Assembly (NCBI RefSeq): GCF_030397665.1
Contig: NZ_JAPUBT010000002.1
Location: forward strand, 62,001-126,000
From: Janthinobacterium sp. SUN073
GTDB lineage: Bacteria; Pseudomonadota; Gammaproteobacteria; Burkholderiales; Burkholderiaceae_D
Direction of reading: 5' to 3'
DNA length: 64,000 nt
How positions within the stretch are numbered: position 1 is the stretch's first letter; each line of letters starts with the position of its first letter. Under the pieces are notes generated by a model, which saw only the letters and a list, made by a program, of their open reading frames with translations, was not told the origin of the DNA and made no database searches. Both the position numbers and the translations under genes were made by a program. Positions 8,307-16,918 of the stretch are shown one piece after another.

Positions 8307-8837
8307 ATGCACATACGCGATGCCCACGCGGGCGATATCGAGGCCATCACGGCCATCTACAACGATGCCGTCAGCAACACCCTGGCCATCTGGAATGAAC
8401 GGACGGTCGATGCGGCCAACCGCGCCGCCTGGCTGGCCGACCGCCAGCGGGCCGGCTATCCCGTGCTGGTCGCCATCGATGCGGAAGGAACTGTCGCTGG
8501 CTACGCCTCGTTTGGCGACTGGCGCCCGTTCGAGGGTTTTCGGCATACGGTCGAGCATTCCGTGTATGTGCGCGCCGATCGTCGCGGTGCGGGCATCGGC
8601 AAGGCCTTGATGGGGGAATTGATTACGCGGGCGCGCGGCCTGGGCAAGCACGTGATGGTGGCGGGCATCGAAGCGGGCAATGCCGGCTCGATCGCCCTGC
8701 ACAAGCAGCTGGGCTTCGCGGAAGTGGGTTTGATGCGCCAGGTGGGCACCAAGTTCGGCGCCTGGCTGGACCTGGCGTTCCTGCAGCTGCAGCTCGATAC
8801 GCGCAGCGATCCGGACGGCATTGCGCCGCCCGGTTGA
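8307..8837 (+). CDS. GNAT N-acetyltransferase, MnaT/phosphinothricin acetyltransferase-like
   Basis: A 176-residue cytoplasmic acetyl-CoA-dependent transferase. It opens with IRDAHAGDIEAITAIYNDAV and has the WRPFEGFRHTVEHSVYV block. The acetyl-CoA loop is RRGAGIGKALM, followed by GIEAGNAGSIALHKQLGF. This combination is typical of the methionine sulfoximine/phosphinothricin (MnaT/YncA/Pat) subgroup, which detoxifies amino-acid analogues. The start is preceded by AAGGAG seven bases upstream. Control by the divergent XRE-cupin protein is likely from the arrangement. Exact substrate not determinable here. Confidence 0.88.
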   Translation: MHIRDAHAGDIEAITAIYNDAVSNTLAIWNERTVDAANRAAWLADRQRAGYPVLVAIDAEGTVAGYASFGDWRPFEGFRHTVEHSVYVRADRRGAGIGKALMGELITRARGLGKHVMVAGIEAGNAGSIALHKQLGFAEVGLMRQVGTKFGAWLDLAFLQLQLDTRSDPDGIAPPG

Positions 8838-8850
8838 GGTCAAACAAATA

Positions 8851-10041
8851 TCAAGGATCGATCTCCGGTGGCGGACGGCGCAGCGCCATATGTTCCCACA
8901 CGGCCACCAATACCAACACGCAGCTGGTGATGCAAGCCAGGATCAAAGGTGAATACAGGCGGCCGTAGGCCATCGGGATCAGCGCCAGGATGATCAGGAT
9001 GCCCAGCAAATGCGACAGCGGCGGCGTGGCGCGGTCGTTGCTGACCCATTTGAATAGCGCATTGCCCAGCAAATACAGGATCGGGCCGCCCAGCAAGGCG
9101 CTGATGCCGGCGAAGCTCGCTTCATCCGGATGCACGAGGGCCAGTTCATCGGCCACGGCGGAAACGATCACCCCGCCCACGATCAGCACGTGGATATACG
9201 TGTAAGCATTGCGCGCGATGCGGCCCGGGTCTTTCGAATGGGCGATGCGGTGGTGGCCCGCTTCGGCGCCCGTGTCGAAGTAGATCCACCACATGGCGAT
9301 GCTGCCGGCCAGGGCCGACAAGAAACCCAGCCAGTTGCCGGGCGTCCACTCCAGCCCCGCGAAGGTGGCGCCCGTCACCAGCAAGGATTCGCCGAGGGCG
9401 ATGATGACGAACAGGCCGCAGCGCTCAGCCATGTGACCGCCATCGACATCCCAGTCGGCCGTCGAAGAACGGCCCAGGCCGGGCAGGCCGAACTGCATCC
9501 ATGGTCCCGCCAAATCGATCAGCAGGGCCGCGCCCCACCAGAAGATGCGTTGCTCAGGCGACGCCACGCCGCCGGCGATCCAGAAAATGCCGGACAGCAC
9601 GGCCCACAGCGTGATGCGCTGGAAATTGCGGCGGCGCGCGAGTTCTTCATGGCGCACGGCCCACCAGGCGAACAGGGGCCGGCCCACCTGCATGGCCACG
9701 TAGGCGAGCGCAAAACCCAGGCCGCGCGTGCCGAACGCTTCGGGGATCGAGGCCGACATGATCAGCCCGCCCAACATCAGCGCAAACAGGCTGATGCGCA
9801 CGGGAATGCGCTCGGGATCGAGCCAGTTGGTGATCCACGACGTGAAGATCCACACCCACCAGACGGCCATCAGCAGCAAGCCCGTTTGCAGCCAGCCCAT
9901 GGCGGTCAAATGCGCCAGCAAGCCATGCGACAGTTGCGTGACCGCAAACACGAACACCAGGTCGAAGAACAGCTCGATCATGCCCACCTTGCCGCTGTCC
10001 TGCCCGCCGCGCTGACGCAGCAGGGAAATGCGATTATTCAT
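8851..10041 (-). CDS. low temperature requirement protein A (LtrA) family membrane protein
   Basis: A 396-residue polytopic membrane protein with many Trp-rich helices. The family signature is near the N-terminus: MIELFFDLVFVFAVTQLSH, followed by WWVWIFTSWITNWLDPERIP. LtrA proteins occur widely in actinobacteria and proteobacteria; the name comes from a Listeria cold-growth mutant and no transport substrate is established. The open frame extends 49 codons further upstream, but the ATG at 10041 has a strong AAGGA seven bases ahead and begins directly before the family domain, so I use it. Standalone gene, divergent from the small secreted protein at 10210. Confidence 0.88.
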   Translation of the reverse strand: MNNRISLLRQRGGQDSGKVGMIELFFDLVFVFAVTQLSHGLLAHLTAMGWLQTGLLLMAVWWVWIFTSWITNWLDPERIPVRISLFALMLGGLIMSASIPEAFGTRGLGFALAYVAMQVGRPLFAWWAVRHEELARRRNFQRITLWAVLSGIFWIAGGVASPEQRIFWWGAALLIDLAGPWMQFGLPGLGRSSTADWDVDGGHMAERCGLFVIIALGESLLVTGATFAGLEWTPGNWLGFLSALAGSIAMWWIYFDTGAEAGHHRIAHSKDPGRIARNAYTYIHVLIVGGVIVSAVADELALVHPDEASFAGISALLGGPILYLLGNALFKWVSNDRATPPLSHLLGILIILALIPMAYGRLYSPLILACITSCVLVLVAVWEHMALRRPPPEIDP

Positions 10042-10209
10042 TTTTTTCCTTGCATAAATATCGGACCGGCGCCCGCGGCGCCGGCCAAAACGGCACGATG
10101 ATAGCAGATGGGGATGGCGGCCATGGCGGCGCGCTGCGGTCGGCATGCGTTTGCTCTTCCGGCGGAATTTCGCTACGATGGGCCGCATGCGCGGGACACC
10201 ACCTCTACC

Positions 10210-10668
10210 ATGTATCAGCTGAATTGGCGCGGCCCCTGGCTGGCTGCCGTGCTGCTGCTATCGCTCGGTGGCGACGCCCCGGCGCTGGCGCGCCAGCTGG
10301 CCGAACCGGCCCCCGCGTGCCGGGCGCCGCAAACCATGGCGCTGACGGTCAACAGCGACGCCATCGCCACGGCCAGCAACGATATCAATGACAACACCCT
10401 GGTGGCGCTGCGCGCCAACGGCACCGCGTACTGGACGGTTTTATTGTCGACAGCGAATATCCTGCTGCAGCTGGGCGCCGACCGCGGCGATACCATCGTG
10501 ACGTTCCAGAAAGGACTGACCCTGCGTTTCCAGGCCCTCGGTCCGCAGCAATATCAAATCCTCATCGATGGCCCCATACTCGATGACGGCACGCAATACA
10601 CGCTGACTGGCAAGGTGATAGCCGTTTTTGAGCGCTGTCCGGTCCGGCCCGCACCGGCCGCGCAATAA
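10210..10668 (+). CDS. small secreted beta-rich protein, paralog of the product at 11129
   Basis: A 152-residue protein of unknown function. The chosen ATG gives a signal peptide (hydrophobic residues about 9-18, AlaLeuAla near 24); the longer frame from 10108 adds an implausible Arg/Ala leader. The mature part is about 110 residues of alternating beta-like sequence. It matches the neighbouring 125-residue protein in the same order: TAYW versus TTYW, VTFQKGLTLRF versus VTWKAGLTVTY, QYQILIDGPILDDGTQYTLT versus a similar VLLSGDIVDGGTVYAYT block, then G-K/F-V-x-A-x-F. The two differ in that only this one has a signal peptide. No clear Shine-Dalgarno. Confidence 0.65.
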   Translation: MYQLNWRGPWLAAVLLLSLGGDAPALARQLAEPAPACRAPQTMALTVNSDAIATASNDINDNTLVALRANGTAYWTVLLSTANILLQLGADRGDTIVTFQKGLTLRFQALGPQQYQILIDGPILDDGTQYTLTGKVIAVFERCPVRPAPAAQ

Positions 10669-10930
10669 AGCCGCGCATGCCATCTATTTAAGTCAATAAA
10701 CCGTTTATATTCAATTGCATTCCCTGTCAGGATTGCCTGCCGCCGCGGAAAATGGACGGCGGTATTTTCCCGCGCCGCGTCCGGATGGCGCACCATTACT
10801 GCCTTTGCGACAATTCGAGAGAATCGCGCAAAAAAATAGGCATAGAATCGCTACTCGTGATGTGCAAGAGTCGGCATGGTTATATTTCGAATCGCCGGAA
10901 ACTATTTTTCGAATAAGCAAATAAAAAAAC

Positions 10931-10959
10931 ATATTAATCAATTTCGGATTGATTAATAT
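10931..10959. promoter_or_regulatory. perfect 29-bp palindrome upstream of cluster promoter
   Basis: Twelve-base arms ATATTAATCAAT and ATTGATTAATAT surround a TTCGG centre with no mismatch. It ends about 18 bp upstream of the candidate -35 box. No T-run follows it on the plus strand, so an activator or repressor binding site is more likely than a terminator. Confidence 0.55.
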
Positions 10960-10977
10960 CAAATGTCTTGTCTTTAT

Positions 10978-11007
10978 TTGAAATTGCGTATTGTCCCGCC
11001 ATATTTT
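10978..11007 (+). promoter_or_regulatory. candidate sigma-70 promoter for the gene at 11129
   Basis: TTGAAA (10978-10983) and TATTTT (11002-11007) are separated by 18 bp. The -35 matches 5 of 6 positions and the -10 matches 4 of 6. It lies in AT-rich DNA between the palindrome and the small-protein gene. Confidence 0.4.
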
Positions 11008-11128
11008 TATGGCATGGTCGCAAAGCCGTTGCAATACCGTTTCCACCGACTTACCCAACTGCCCCGGACCTGTCGGCCACGGGGCGCCCACCGCAAGTCC
11101 AGGCCGATATCACCTCATGGAGAATGTC

Positions 11129-11506
11129 ATGTCTAACTTACCTCGCGTCGAAGTCACCAACCATACGCTGGCCTCCGGCCAAAGCGTCACCACCAACACC
11201 ACGCCGAACAGCATCGCGCTGTCCATCGCCAGCGGCGACAGCAACAACCAGACCGGCATCGCCTTCCAGTTCCAGGGCCGCACCACGTACTGGAATCCCA
11301 GCGTCACCACGGGTTTCACCACGGCCAAGCTGGCAAGCGACACGGGCAATGGCGTCGTCACGTGGAAAGCCGGCCTGACGGTCACCTACTCGCCGCAGAG
11401 CACGGGGCTGTATAACGTGCTGCTCTCCGGCGACATCGTCGACGGCGGCACCGTGTATGCCTACACGGGCTTCGTGCTGGCTACCTTTACCTCCAACTCG
11501 CAGTAA
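11129..11506 (+). CDS. small beta-rich protein, leader gene of the giant-protein cluster
   Basis: A 125-residue protein without signal peptide or membrane segment, function unknown. It is rich in Thr, Ser and Gly with regular beta-strand alternation. The start at 11129 is chosen over 11117 because GGAG lies 6 bases before it. It is related to the secreted protein at 10210 (see that entry), so both probably adopt the same beta-sandwich-like fold. A strong GC hairpin begins 12 bases after its stop, before the giant genes. This arrangement would allow it to be made in larger amounts than the downstream proteins. It could be a structural or binding subunit; this is inference only. Confidence 0.7.
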   Translation: MSNLPRVEVTNHTLASGQSVTTNTTPNSIALSIASGDSNNQTGIAFQFQGRTTYWNPSVTTGFTTAKLASDTGNGVVTWKAGLTVTYSPQSTGLYNVLLSGDIVDGGTVYAYTGFVLATFTSNSQ

Positions 11507-11517
11507 GCGGCGGTTCC

Positions 11518-11539
11518 GCGCCCGCCTGCGGGCGGGCGC
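11518..11539 (+). terminator. GC-rich hairpin, partial terminator or attenuator
   Basis: Nine-base arms GCGCCCGCC and GGCGGGCGC with a TGCG loop, located 12 bases after the stop of the small-protein gene. No T-tract follows, so it may act as a pause, a 3'-end stabiliser or a partial terminator rather than a full intrinsic terminator. Confidence 0.5.
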
Positions 11540-11686
11540 CCTGGATGGCCGCCCGCCACCGCATCCAGGCAAGCCGCCTGGCCATCCGACGCCCTTCCGG
11601 GCCCACCCGTTGTAAACGATTGCGATGCCGCGCGGCCGCCATGCCGCCGCATCGCAGCCCGAGTCGCGTCTTGAGTGGAGGTAGTC

Positions 11687-14600
11687 ATGGGTTTCAGATT
11701 CGTCGCCACCGATCCCGCCAGCAAGGTCAGCCTGTATGAATCGCCGCCGCAGGCGGACCATGCCTGGGCCGGCTACCTGCTGCCGCCCGTCGCGCCGCCG
11801 GCCACGCCGCCGGACAGCATCAGCTATGCCGACAGCCTGTCGCCGCAGCGCATGGGCGGCTACGTGTTTGCCAGCGCCCGTCCGGCGGCGCTGGACGCGG
11901 CGCCCGGCCCCTTCATCGCCGCCCTCGCCGCGTATATCGACCGGCAGTCGACGGCGCCGGGACTGAACCTGAACGCGCTGCTGTGGCTGCGCGACGCCGA
12001 TGCAGCGCCGGCCGATTCCTTCAACAACTACGGCTGCAGCTACAGCTATAACCAGCTGACCAAGGGCTTTGCCACCAGCAGCAATGTGAATTTCCGGCTG
12101 GGACAGGACCTGCTGTTCAACGTGCTGTCCGGCGTCGGCCTGTCCATCGACGCCGCCAGCGGCAGTCTGCGGCTGGCCGCGCCGCTGGCTACGCCGCCGG
12201 CGCTGGCCTTCCAGCGCAACGCCAGCGATATCGGCATACGCGTCACGGGCAGCGGCAACACGATCCGCACTTTCGTGCCGCTGGCGGGCCCGAATGCGGG
12301 CTGCCTGACGTTTACGGCCACCGTCAACCCTGCCGTCACCTTCGGCCCCGGCGGCTTGGCCATCGGCTTCCCCCTGAGTGCGCGCGACACGGCCAGCGGC
12401 CAGCTGCAGCAGCTGTTCTACCCGGCGCTGAGCGCGCCCGCCGCGCTGTCGGCCAACCTGGCCTGGGTCGGCACGGTCGACCCGCTCGATCCCTACAATC
12501 AGAAGCTGTCCGCCAAGGCCAGGCTGGAAGGCGTATTGCGCTGCGGCTTGCTGCCGGCCGGCCAGCCCGCCTTGCCGTCCGCTTACCGCACGGCGCTGGG
12601 CCATACGACGGCCTTGCTGCCGCTGGGCGCCACCAGCGGGCAGCCGCCCGTGGTTGGCCTGCAGTCGGGCGCCCTGGCCTTTGGCTGCGCCGCGCGCTCA
12701 CCCTCTCTGCCCGCTACCAGCAAGGCCCTGCTGACGCCGGCCGGGCGCTTCGGCCTGAGCGCCAGCGGCCAGGCTGCCGGGATGCAGACAAACTTGTTAT
12801 GCGGCATCTTCGGCTCGGAACAGCTGAGCATGACCACCTATGATGGCGCCGCTCCGGAGAATGACAGCCTGCTGTTCGTGCCCGCCTCGCCCGCCTACGC
12901 GTCCGTCTTCCCGTTCCAGGCCGCGACGCTGGACTTGCCCGATTCTGGTAACGTGGCCACGCCGCTGACGGCCGATTACCTCAGTTCCTGGGCCAGCGTG
13001 CTCAAGGGCGGCGCGGCCATGCCGCAATACCATGCGGAGCCGGCGGGCAGTCCCATGTACGGCCTGCCGCCTGCCGCCCGGGCGGCCGCCTTGCTGCGCG
13101 CTGTGGCCGCCGATACCGTGCTCGCCTCGACCCCGCCCGCGCTGCCCGTGCCGCAGGGCGCCGCGCACGCCTTTCCCCTGCTGCCGTATGGCGGCGCCGT
13201 CAGTGGTGGCCCGCTGGAGATCAGCGCCTCCCTGCTGTCGAGCTTTGAAAGCAGCATCGTGGCCGCCACGCGCAAGGCCGTCATTTCCAGCGGCGCCGGC
13301 GCCACCTGGCAGGCGCGCGCGGCGGCCAGCCACCGCGTGCGCGGGCTGGCCGCCGGCGAGGCGGTGGCGGAAGCGCCGCACTACCGCACCACGCCGCAGG
13401 GTGCTGTCGCCACCGTGTCCAGCCAGGAGCAGGACCAGGACGCCTTCCTGTCGGTGACCCTGGGCCAGACCCTGGGCGACGGCGGCCAGGTCTTGCCGTT
13501 CGGCTTCCGCTTCCCGGACGCTACCTTGCAGGATGCCTTGCAGACCAACCAGCTGTTCCTGGTGGCCGTCAACGCGGCCCACCTGTCGGACGGCGGCGCG
13601 CGCTTCGACAATACCGTGGGCATCGCGGGCTGGACCATGCAAGCGCAGGTGGGCCTGGCCGTGACGCCCACGTCCTACCGCAACGTGATGCTGCTCAAGT
13701 ATTGCAGCGGCAGTGTCAGGGAACGCGTCGCCAATCCGAACGCCTGGTCGGGCGCGCCCGATTTTTCGCTGGCCGCCGACGCCGGCCCCAGCGTCCAGGG
13801 CATCGCCTACACGGGGCTGTCGCAGTGGTTGCAGGATGTCATCGAAGCGGCCGAGGTGCTGGCGGCGGACAAGCCCGAATCGCCGTACCGGCATTTCCTG
13901 GAACTGGTCAGCGATCCCGCCTGGACGGGCGTGCTGGTGCTGCAGGCGGACCTGGATCCGTCCAGTCTGCCTGCTGGCCTGCAGGGCATCGCGGCCGGCC
14001 TCGACCTGACGCGCTTCGTCGCCCACCATTTCGGCTTCACGGCCAGCCGCGTGACGGTGCATGGCGACGGCAGCATCACCCTCGACGGCAATTCCAGCAC
14101 CTTCGGCCTGGTCGACTACCAGGACCCGGCCTTCGCCGCCGGCCAGCGCAACGGCTTGCCGCCCGATACCCCCATCGCCCTGCCCGACACCGACAACTAT
14201 GCGTTCCGCGTGCTGCAATTGCAGGTGCTGTTCGACAATGCCGTCATCAAGACCTTCAAGAGCTACGTGCAGCTGGCCGTCAACGGCCTGCTCGGCTCGC
14301 GCGTGACGGCCACCACCTTCGGCGGCAATGCGATGCCGAACAACGGTGTGGTACTCGACGGCAGCTATATCGACCAGAACGGCACCGGCATCTACATCTT
14401 CGAGCAAGCCACGCCGTCGATATTCAGCCTCGACAGCAACCTGTTGCGCCACGTGGCTTTCCAGCGCATCCAGTTCAACTGCCTGGGTACCATCGACGCG
14501 GGCGCGACCGTCCTGAACCGTTTTTCCGTGTGGGGCACGCTGGACTTCGCCAGCCTGGACGACCGCACGGGCGCCGTGCTGGACCTGCTGTCGTTCGGCG

Positions 14601-15355
14601 CGCTGGCGCCGGACCTGCCGCCGGATGGCGAAGGCCTGGCCTTCTCCAACCTGGTGATCGACATGCGCTATCCGCAGACGACGCCGTCGGCCGTGCGCTT
14701 CGACGAGGTGACGGCCAACCTGGCCTACGACCTCGACGCCAGCCAGGCCAGGCCGGACAGCCTGTTCAAGGGCTTCGGCCTGGAACTGGCGGGCTTTATC
14801 GCCGCCGCCGACGGGCAAAAGCCGGCCGATTTCGGCTTCCTGCCCGTCAGCACGGCGCTGAACCTGGGCACGCTCGACGGGCCCTGGCACGGCGTCGTGT
14901 ACGACGTCACCATGGGCGGGCCGGGCGCGCTCGTCTCGGCCGCCGGCTTCCATTCGACCCTGCTGCTGGCCTGGTCGCCCGCCAGCACCGCCGGCGACGA
15001 CGAGCAAGCCGTCTTCGTCGGTCTGTCGCTGCCCGGCGCGGCGCCGGGCGCCAGGCTGATCAGCCTGCAAGGCATCTTCAAGCTGGCCATCGACAATATC
15101 GGGCTGATGCGGCAAAAAGTGCCCGACGGCGACTCCTACTATTATTGCCTGCGGCTCGACAATATCGCCATCAAGTTCCTCGGCATTGCCAAGCTGCCGC
15201 CCGACGCGAACATCCAGTTCTTCCTGTTTGGCGACCCGAAGAATACGGGCAGCCTGGGCTGGTATGCCGCGTACATCGCCGATGCGGCCGCCCGGCAGGA
15301 GCCGGCACTGGCCGCGTTGCCATTGCCTGCCATTTCATTGGGGAGCGCGGCATGA
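11687..15355 (+). CDS. 1222-residue orphan protein of the giant-protein cluster
   Basis: A very large protein without signal peptide or membrane helix. I do not recognise the family with confidence. Start: GGAGG lies five bases before ATG 11687; an in-frame GTG four codons earlier overlaps that site and is rejected. The sequence is Ala/Gly/Ser/Leu-rich with many short beta-type segments. The last 380 or so residues (from about 840) form a run of hydrophobic beta strands including VLQLQVLFDNAVIKTFKSYV and, near the end, LRLDNIAIKFLGIAKLPP and FFLFGDPKNTGSLGWYAAY. This style resembles large uncharacterised DUF6603-like beta proteins, a recall-based suggestion. It overlaps the next gene by four bases (ATGA), so the two are co-translated. 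Confidence 0.85.
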   Translation: MGFRFVATDPASKVSLYESPPQADHAWAGYLLPPVAPPATPPDSISYADSLSPQRMGGYVFASARPAALDAAPGPFIAALAAYIDRQSTAPGLNLNALLWLRDADAAPADSFNNYGCSYSYNQLTKGFATSSNVNFRLGQDLLFNVLSGVGLSIDAASGSLRLAAPLATPPALAFQRNASDIGIRVTGSGNTIRTFVPLAGPNAGCLTFTATVNPAVTFGPGGLAIGFPLSARDTASGQLQQLFYPALSAPAALSANLAWVGTVDPLDPYNQKLSAKARLEGVLRCGLLPAGQPALPSAYRTALGHTTALLPLGATSGQPPVVGLQSGALAFGCAARSPSLPATSKALLTPAGRFGLSASGQAAGMQTNLLCGIFGSEQLSMTTYDGAAPENDSLLFVPASPAYASVFPFQAATLDLPDSGNVATPLTADYLSSWASVLKGGAAMPQYHAEPAGSPMYGLPPAARAAALLRAVAADTVLASTPPALPVPQGAAHAFPLLPYGGAVSGGPLEISASLLSSFESSIVAATRKAVISSGAGATWQARAAASHRVRGLAAGEAVAEAPHYRTTPQGAVATVSSQEQDQDAFLSVTLGQTLGDGGQVLPFGFRFPDATLQDALQTNQLFLVAVNAAHLSDGGARFDNTVGIAGWTMQAQVGLAVTPTSYRNVMLLKYCSGSVRERVANPNAWSGAPDFSLAADAGPSVQGIAYTGLSQWLQDVIEAAEVLAADKPESPYRHFLELVSDPAWTGVLVLQADLDPSSLPAGLQGIAAGLDLTRFVAHHFGFTASRVTVHGDGSITLDGNSSTFGLVDYQDPAFAAGQRNGLPPDTPIALPDTDNYAFRVLQLQVLFDNAVIKTFKSYVQLAVNGLLGSRVTATTFGGNAMPNNGVVLDGSYIDQNGTGIYIFEQATPSIFSLDSNLLRHVAFQRIQFNCLGTIDAGATVLNRFSVWGTLDFASLDDRTGAVLDLLSFGALAPDLPPDGEGLAFSNLVIDMRYPQTTPSAVRFDEVTANLAYDLDASQARPDSLFKGFGLELAGFIAAADGQKPADFGFLPVSTALNLGTLDGPWHGVVYDVTMGGPGALVSAAGFHSTLLLAWSPASTAGDDEQAVFVGLSLPGAAPGARLISLQGIFKLAIDNIGLMRQKVPDGDSYYYCLRLDNIAIKFLGIAKLPPDANIQFFLFGDPKNTGSLGWYAAYIADAAARQEPALAALPLPAISLGSAA

Positions 15356-16851
15356 CCAACGTCGTGTACTGGAATATCGAGAACTTCGGCATCAACAAGG
15401 TCAACAATCCCAGCCGCAAGCGGCCCCGCTATGGCGAAGGCGGCCGCTGCGGCGGCAACCTGCCGGCCGTGGCCGCGCTGCAGCGCCGCAACCATATCCT
15501 GACCATCCTGCGCGCCACGCAGCCCGATATTTTCGTTCTGATCGAGGTGTCGGCCAGCGCGACCGGCGCCGGCGACCTGGCGCCCGACACGGGCGGCTTG
15601 CAGGGCGCGATCTTCCTGCTGCAACAGCTGCGCAGCGACCCCACCGACCCCAACCGCGATGCCTGGCGCATGGTGCCGCCGCTGAAAGTGGGCACGGGCG
15701 GGCGCACGGAATCGGTCGCCGTGCTGTACCGCGGCATATCGGGCACGGCTGGCACGCCCACGGAAGTGCGGCGCTATTTCACGGGGCCGAACGTGTGGAC
15801 GGGCGGCGGCGTGTCGGCTGTGGCGGCCGGCGCCGTGCCCGCCGCCTACCCGGCCGGGGGCGCCGGCGCGCCCAATATCCAGGATTTGCTCAACCCGCAA
15901 GGCCAGCCGGCGCGCACCATTCCGGCCGGCGCGCAGTACAACGGCGGCCTGGCCGAGGGCATGGCGGCGGCGCGCATCGCCTTCGCGCCCGCGCCAGCGC
16001 CAGCCGTGCCACCGGTCGTTGGCGGTCTGGTCAATTTCAACGGTTTGCGCCAGCCCTTTATGGTCAGTTTCGTGGAAACCAACCAGGCCAACGTCATCAC
16101 GCGCAACCTGACCCTGTTTGCCGTGCATGCGCCGCCCAACCACGGCGGCGCCACCAATTTCATCAATATCCTGCTGCGCGGCGTGCTCGACGTGGCGGCG
16201 GCGCCTGCCGGCGCGCCGCACCACGAAATCAAGCTGATCTGCGGCGACTTCAACCTGAACGCCATCTACGCTCAGCCGCCCGGGGCGGGCGGACGAACCA
16301 CGGCCTACGACCAGTTGCGCACGATCAACTACGTGCCGCTGCTAAACCCGCCGCCTGCCATGCCGGTGGCACCGAACCTGACGCTCGACGCGTACCAGGG
16401 CTACCTGGCCACGCATATCCGCCCCAAACGCACCAAGCAGCAGTTGACGCAGCAATCGCGCTTCCTGTGGTCCGACAATACGGCCGGCGGCGCGCTGCTG
16501 GCGGCGCCGTATCCGGGCTATAACTATATCGGCAGCGATATGGTGAGCAACTTTTTCTCGATCGACAATATGCTCGTCAACCCGCTGGTGCTGGCGAATA
16601 ACTACCAGTTCACGGTGATGAATCCCGTGTCGGGCACGCCGTTCACGGCGGCGGGCGCCATGCCCCCGGACGTGCCCATCGGCACGCGCCCGCTGCCCGC
16701 GCAATTTACGAACTTGCCTGCCGGCATGGCCTGGCCGCAATCGCCAGCGGCCGTGTATGCCGTAGGCCAGGCGCGCACGCTGAACGGCTGGGCCAATTAC
16801 GGCTATCTGCGCAGCACCAGCGACCACCTGGCGCTGTTTGCCGTGCTGTAG
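15352..16851 (+). CDS. endonuclease/exonuclease/phosphatase (EEP) superfamily enzyme
   Basis: A 499-residue protein of the DNase I-like metal-dependent phosphohydrolase fold. Motifs in order: N8-I-E10-N-F, LIEV (metal-binding Glu65), FAVHAPP (His259), G-D299-F-N301, a SIDN segment, and S-D491-H492 at the extreme C-terminus. The catalytic set (Asn, Glu, His, Asp-x-Asn, Asp-His) looks complete. The fold serves nucleases, inositol phosphatases and sphingomyelinases, so the substrate is open. It is longer than a minimal EEP domain (about 250-300); the extra residues lie mainly at about 75-230 (Ala/Gly/Pro-rich) and 330-460. No signal peptide. Start ATG overlaps the TGA of the upstream giant gene, with GGGGAG 6 bases before it. 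Confidence 0.85.
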   Translation: MTNVVYWNIENFGINKVNNPSRKRPRYGEGGRCGGNLPAVAALQRRNHILTILRATQPDIFVLIEVSASATGAGDLAPDTGGLQGAIFLLQQLRSDPTDPNRDAWRMVPPLKVGTGGRTESVAVLYRGISGTAGTPTEVRRYFTGPNVWTGGGVSAVAAGAVPAAYPAGGAGAPNIQDLLNPQGQPARTIPAGAQYNGGLAEGMAAARIAFAPAPAPAVPPVVGGLVNFNGLRQPFMVSFVETNQANVITRNLTLFAVHAPPNHGGATNFINILLRGVLDVAAAPAGAPHHEIKLICGDFNLNAIYAQPPGAGGRTTAYDQLRTINYVPLLNPPPAMPVAPNLTLDAYQGYLATHIRPKRTKQQLTQQSRFLWSDNTAGGALLAAPYPGYNYIGSDMVSNFFSIDNMLVNPLVLANNYQFTVMNPVSGTPFTAAGAMPPDVPIGTRPLPAQFTNLPAGMAWPQSPAAVYAVGQARTLNGWANYGYLRSTSDHLALFAVL

Positions 16852-16918
16852 ACAGAGCGCCAGGGCCGGTGCAAGCGTCCGCCCCGGACATCATGACTGA
16901 TTCAAGGAGCAAGTTCGT

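Larger units (their letters stand above)
10669..11128. other. AT-rich intergenic region of the giant-protein cluster
   Basis: About 460 bp without a convincing gene and clearly more AT-rich than its surroundings, especially 10830-11010. It contains a perfect 12-bp-arm palindrome and a reasonable sigma-70 promoter (listed separately), giving an untranslated leader of about 115 bases for the gene at 11129. I see no recognisable riboswitch, tRNA or insertion-sequence end. Confidence 0.6.

Noticed and set aside
12797..15115. 772-codon open frame on the minus strand
   Set aside because: Antisense shadow of the 1222-residue gene with no recognisable domain.
13702..15351. N-terminal extension of the EEP enzyme by 550 codons
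   Set aside because: Runs inside the upstream gene in another frame with shadow-type composition; the ATG at 15352 has a ribosome site, an ATGA overlap and begins directly at the catalytic motif.
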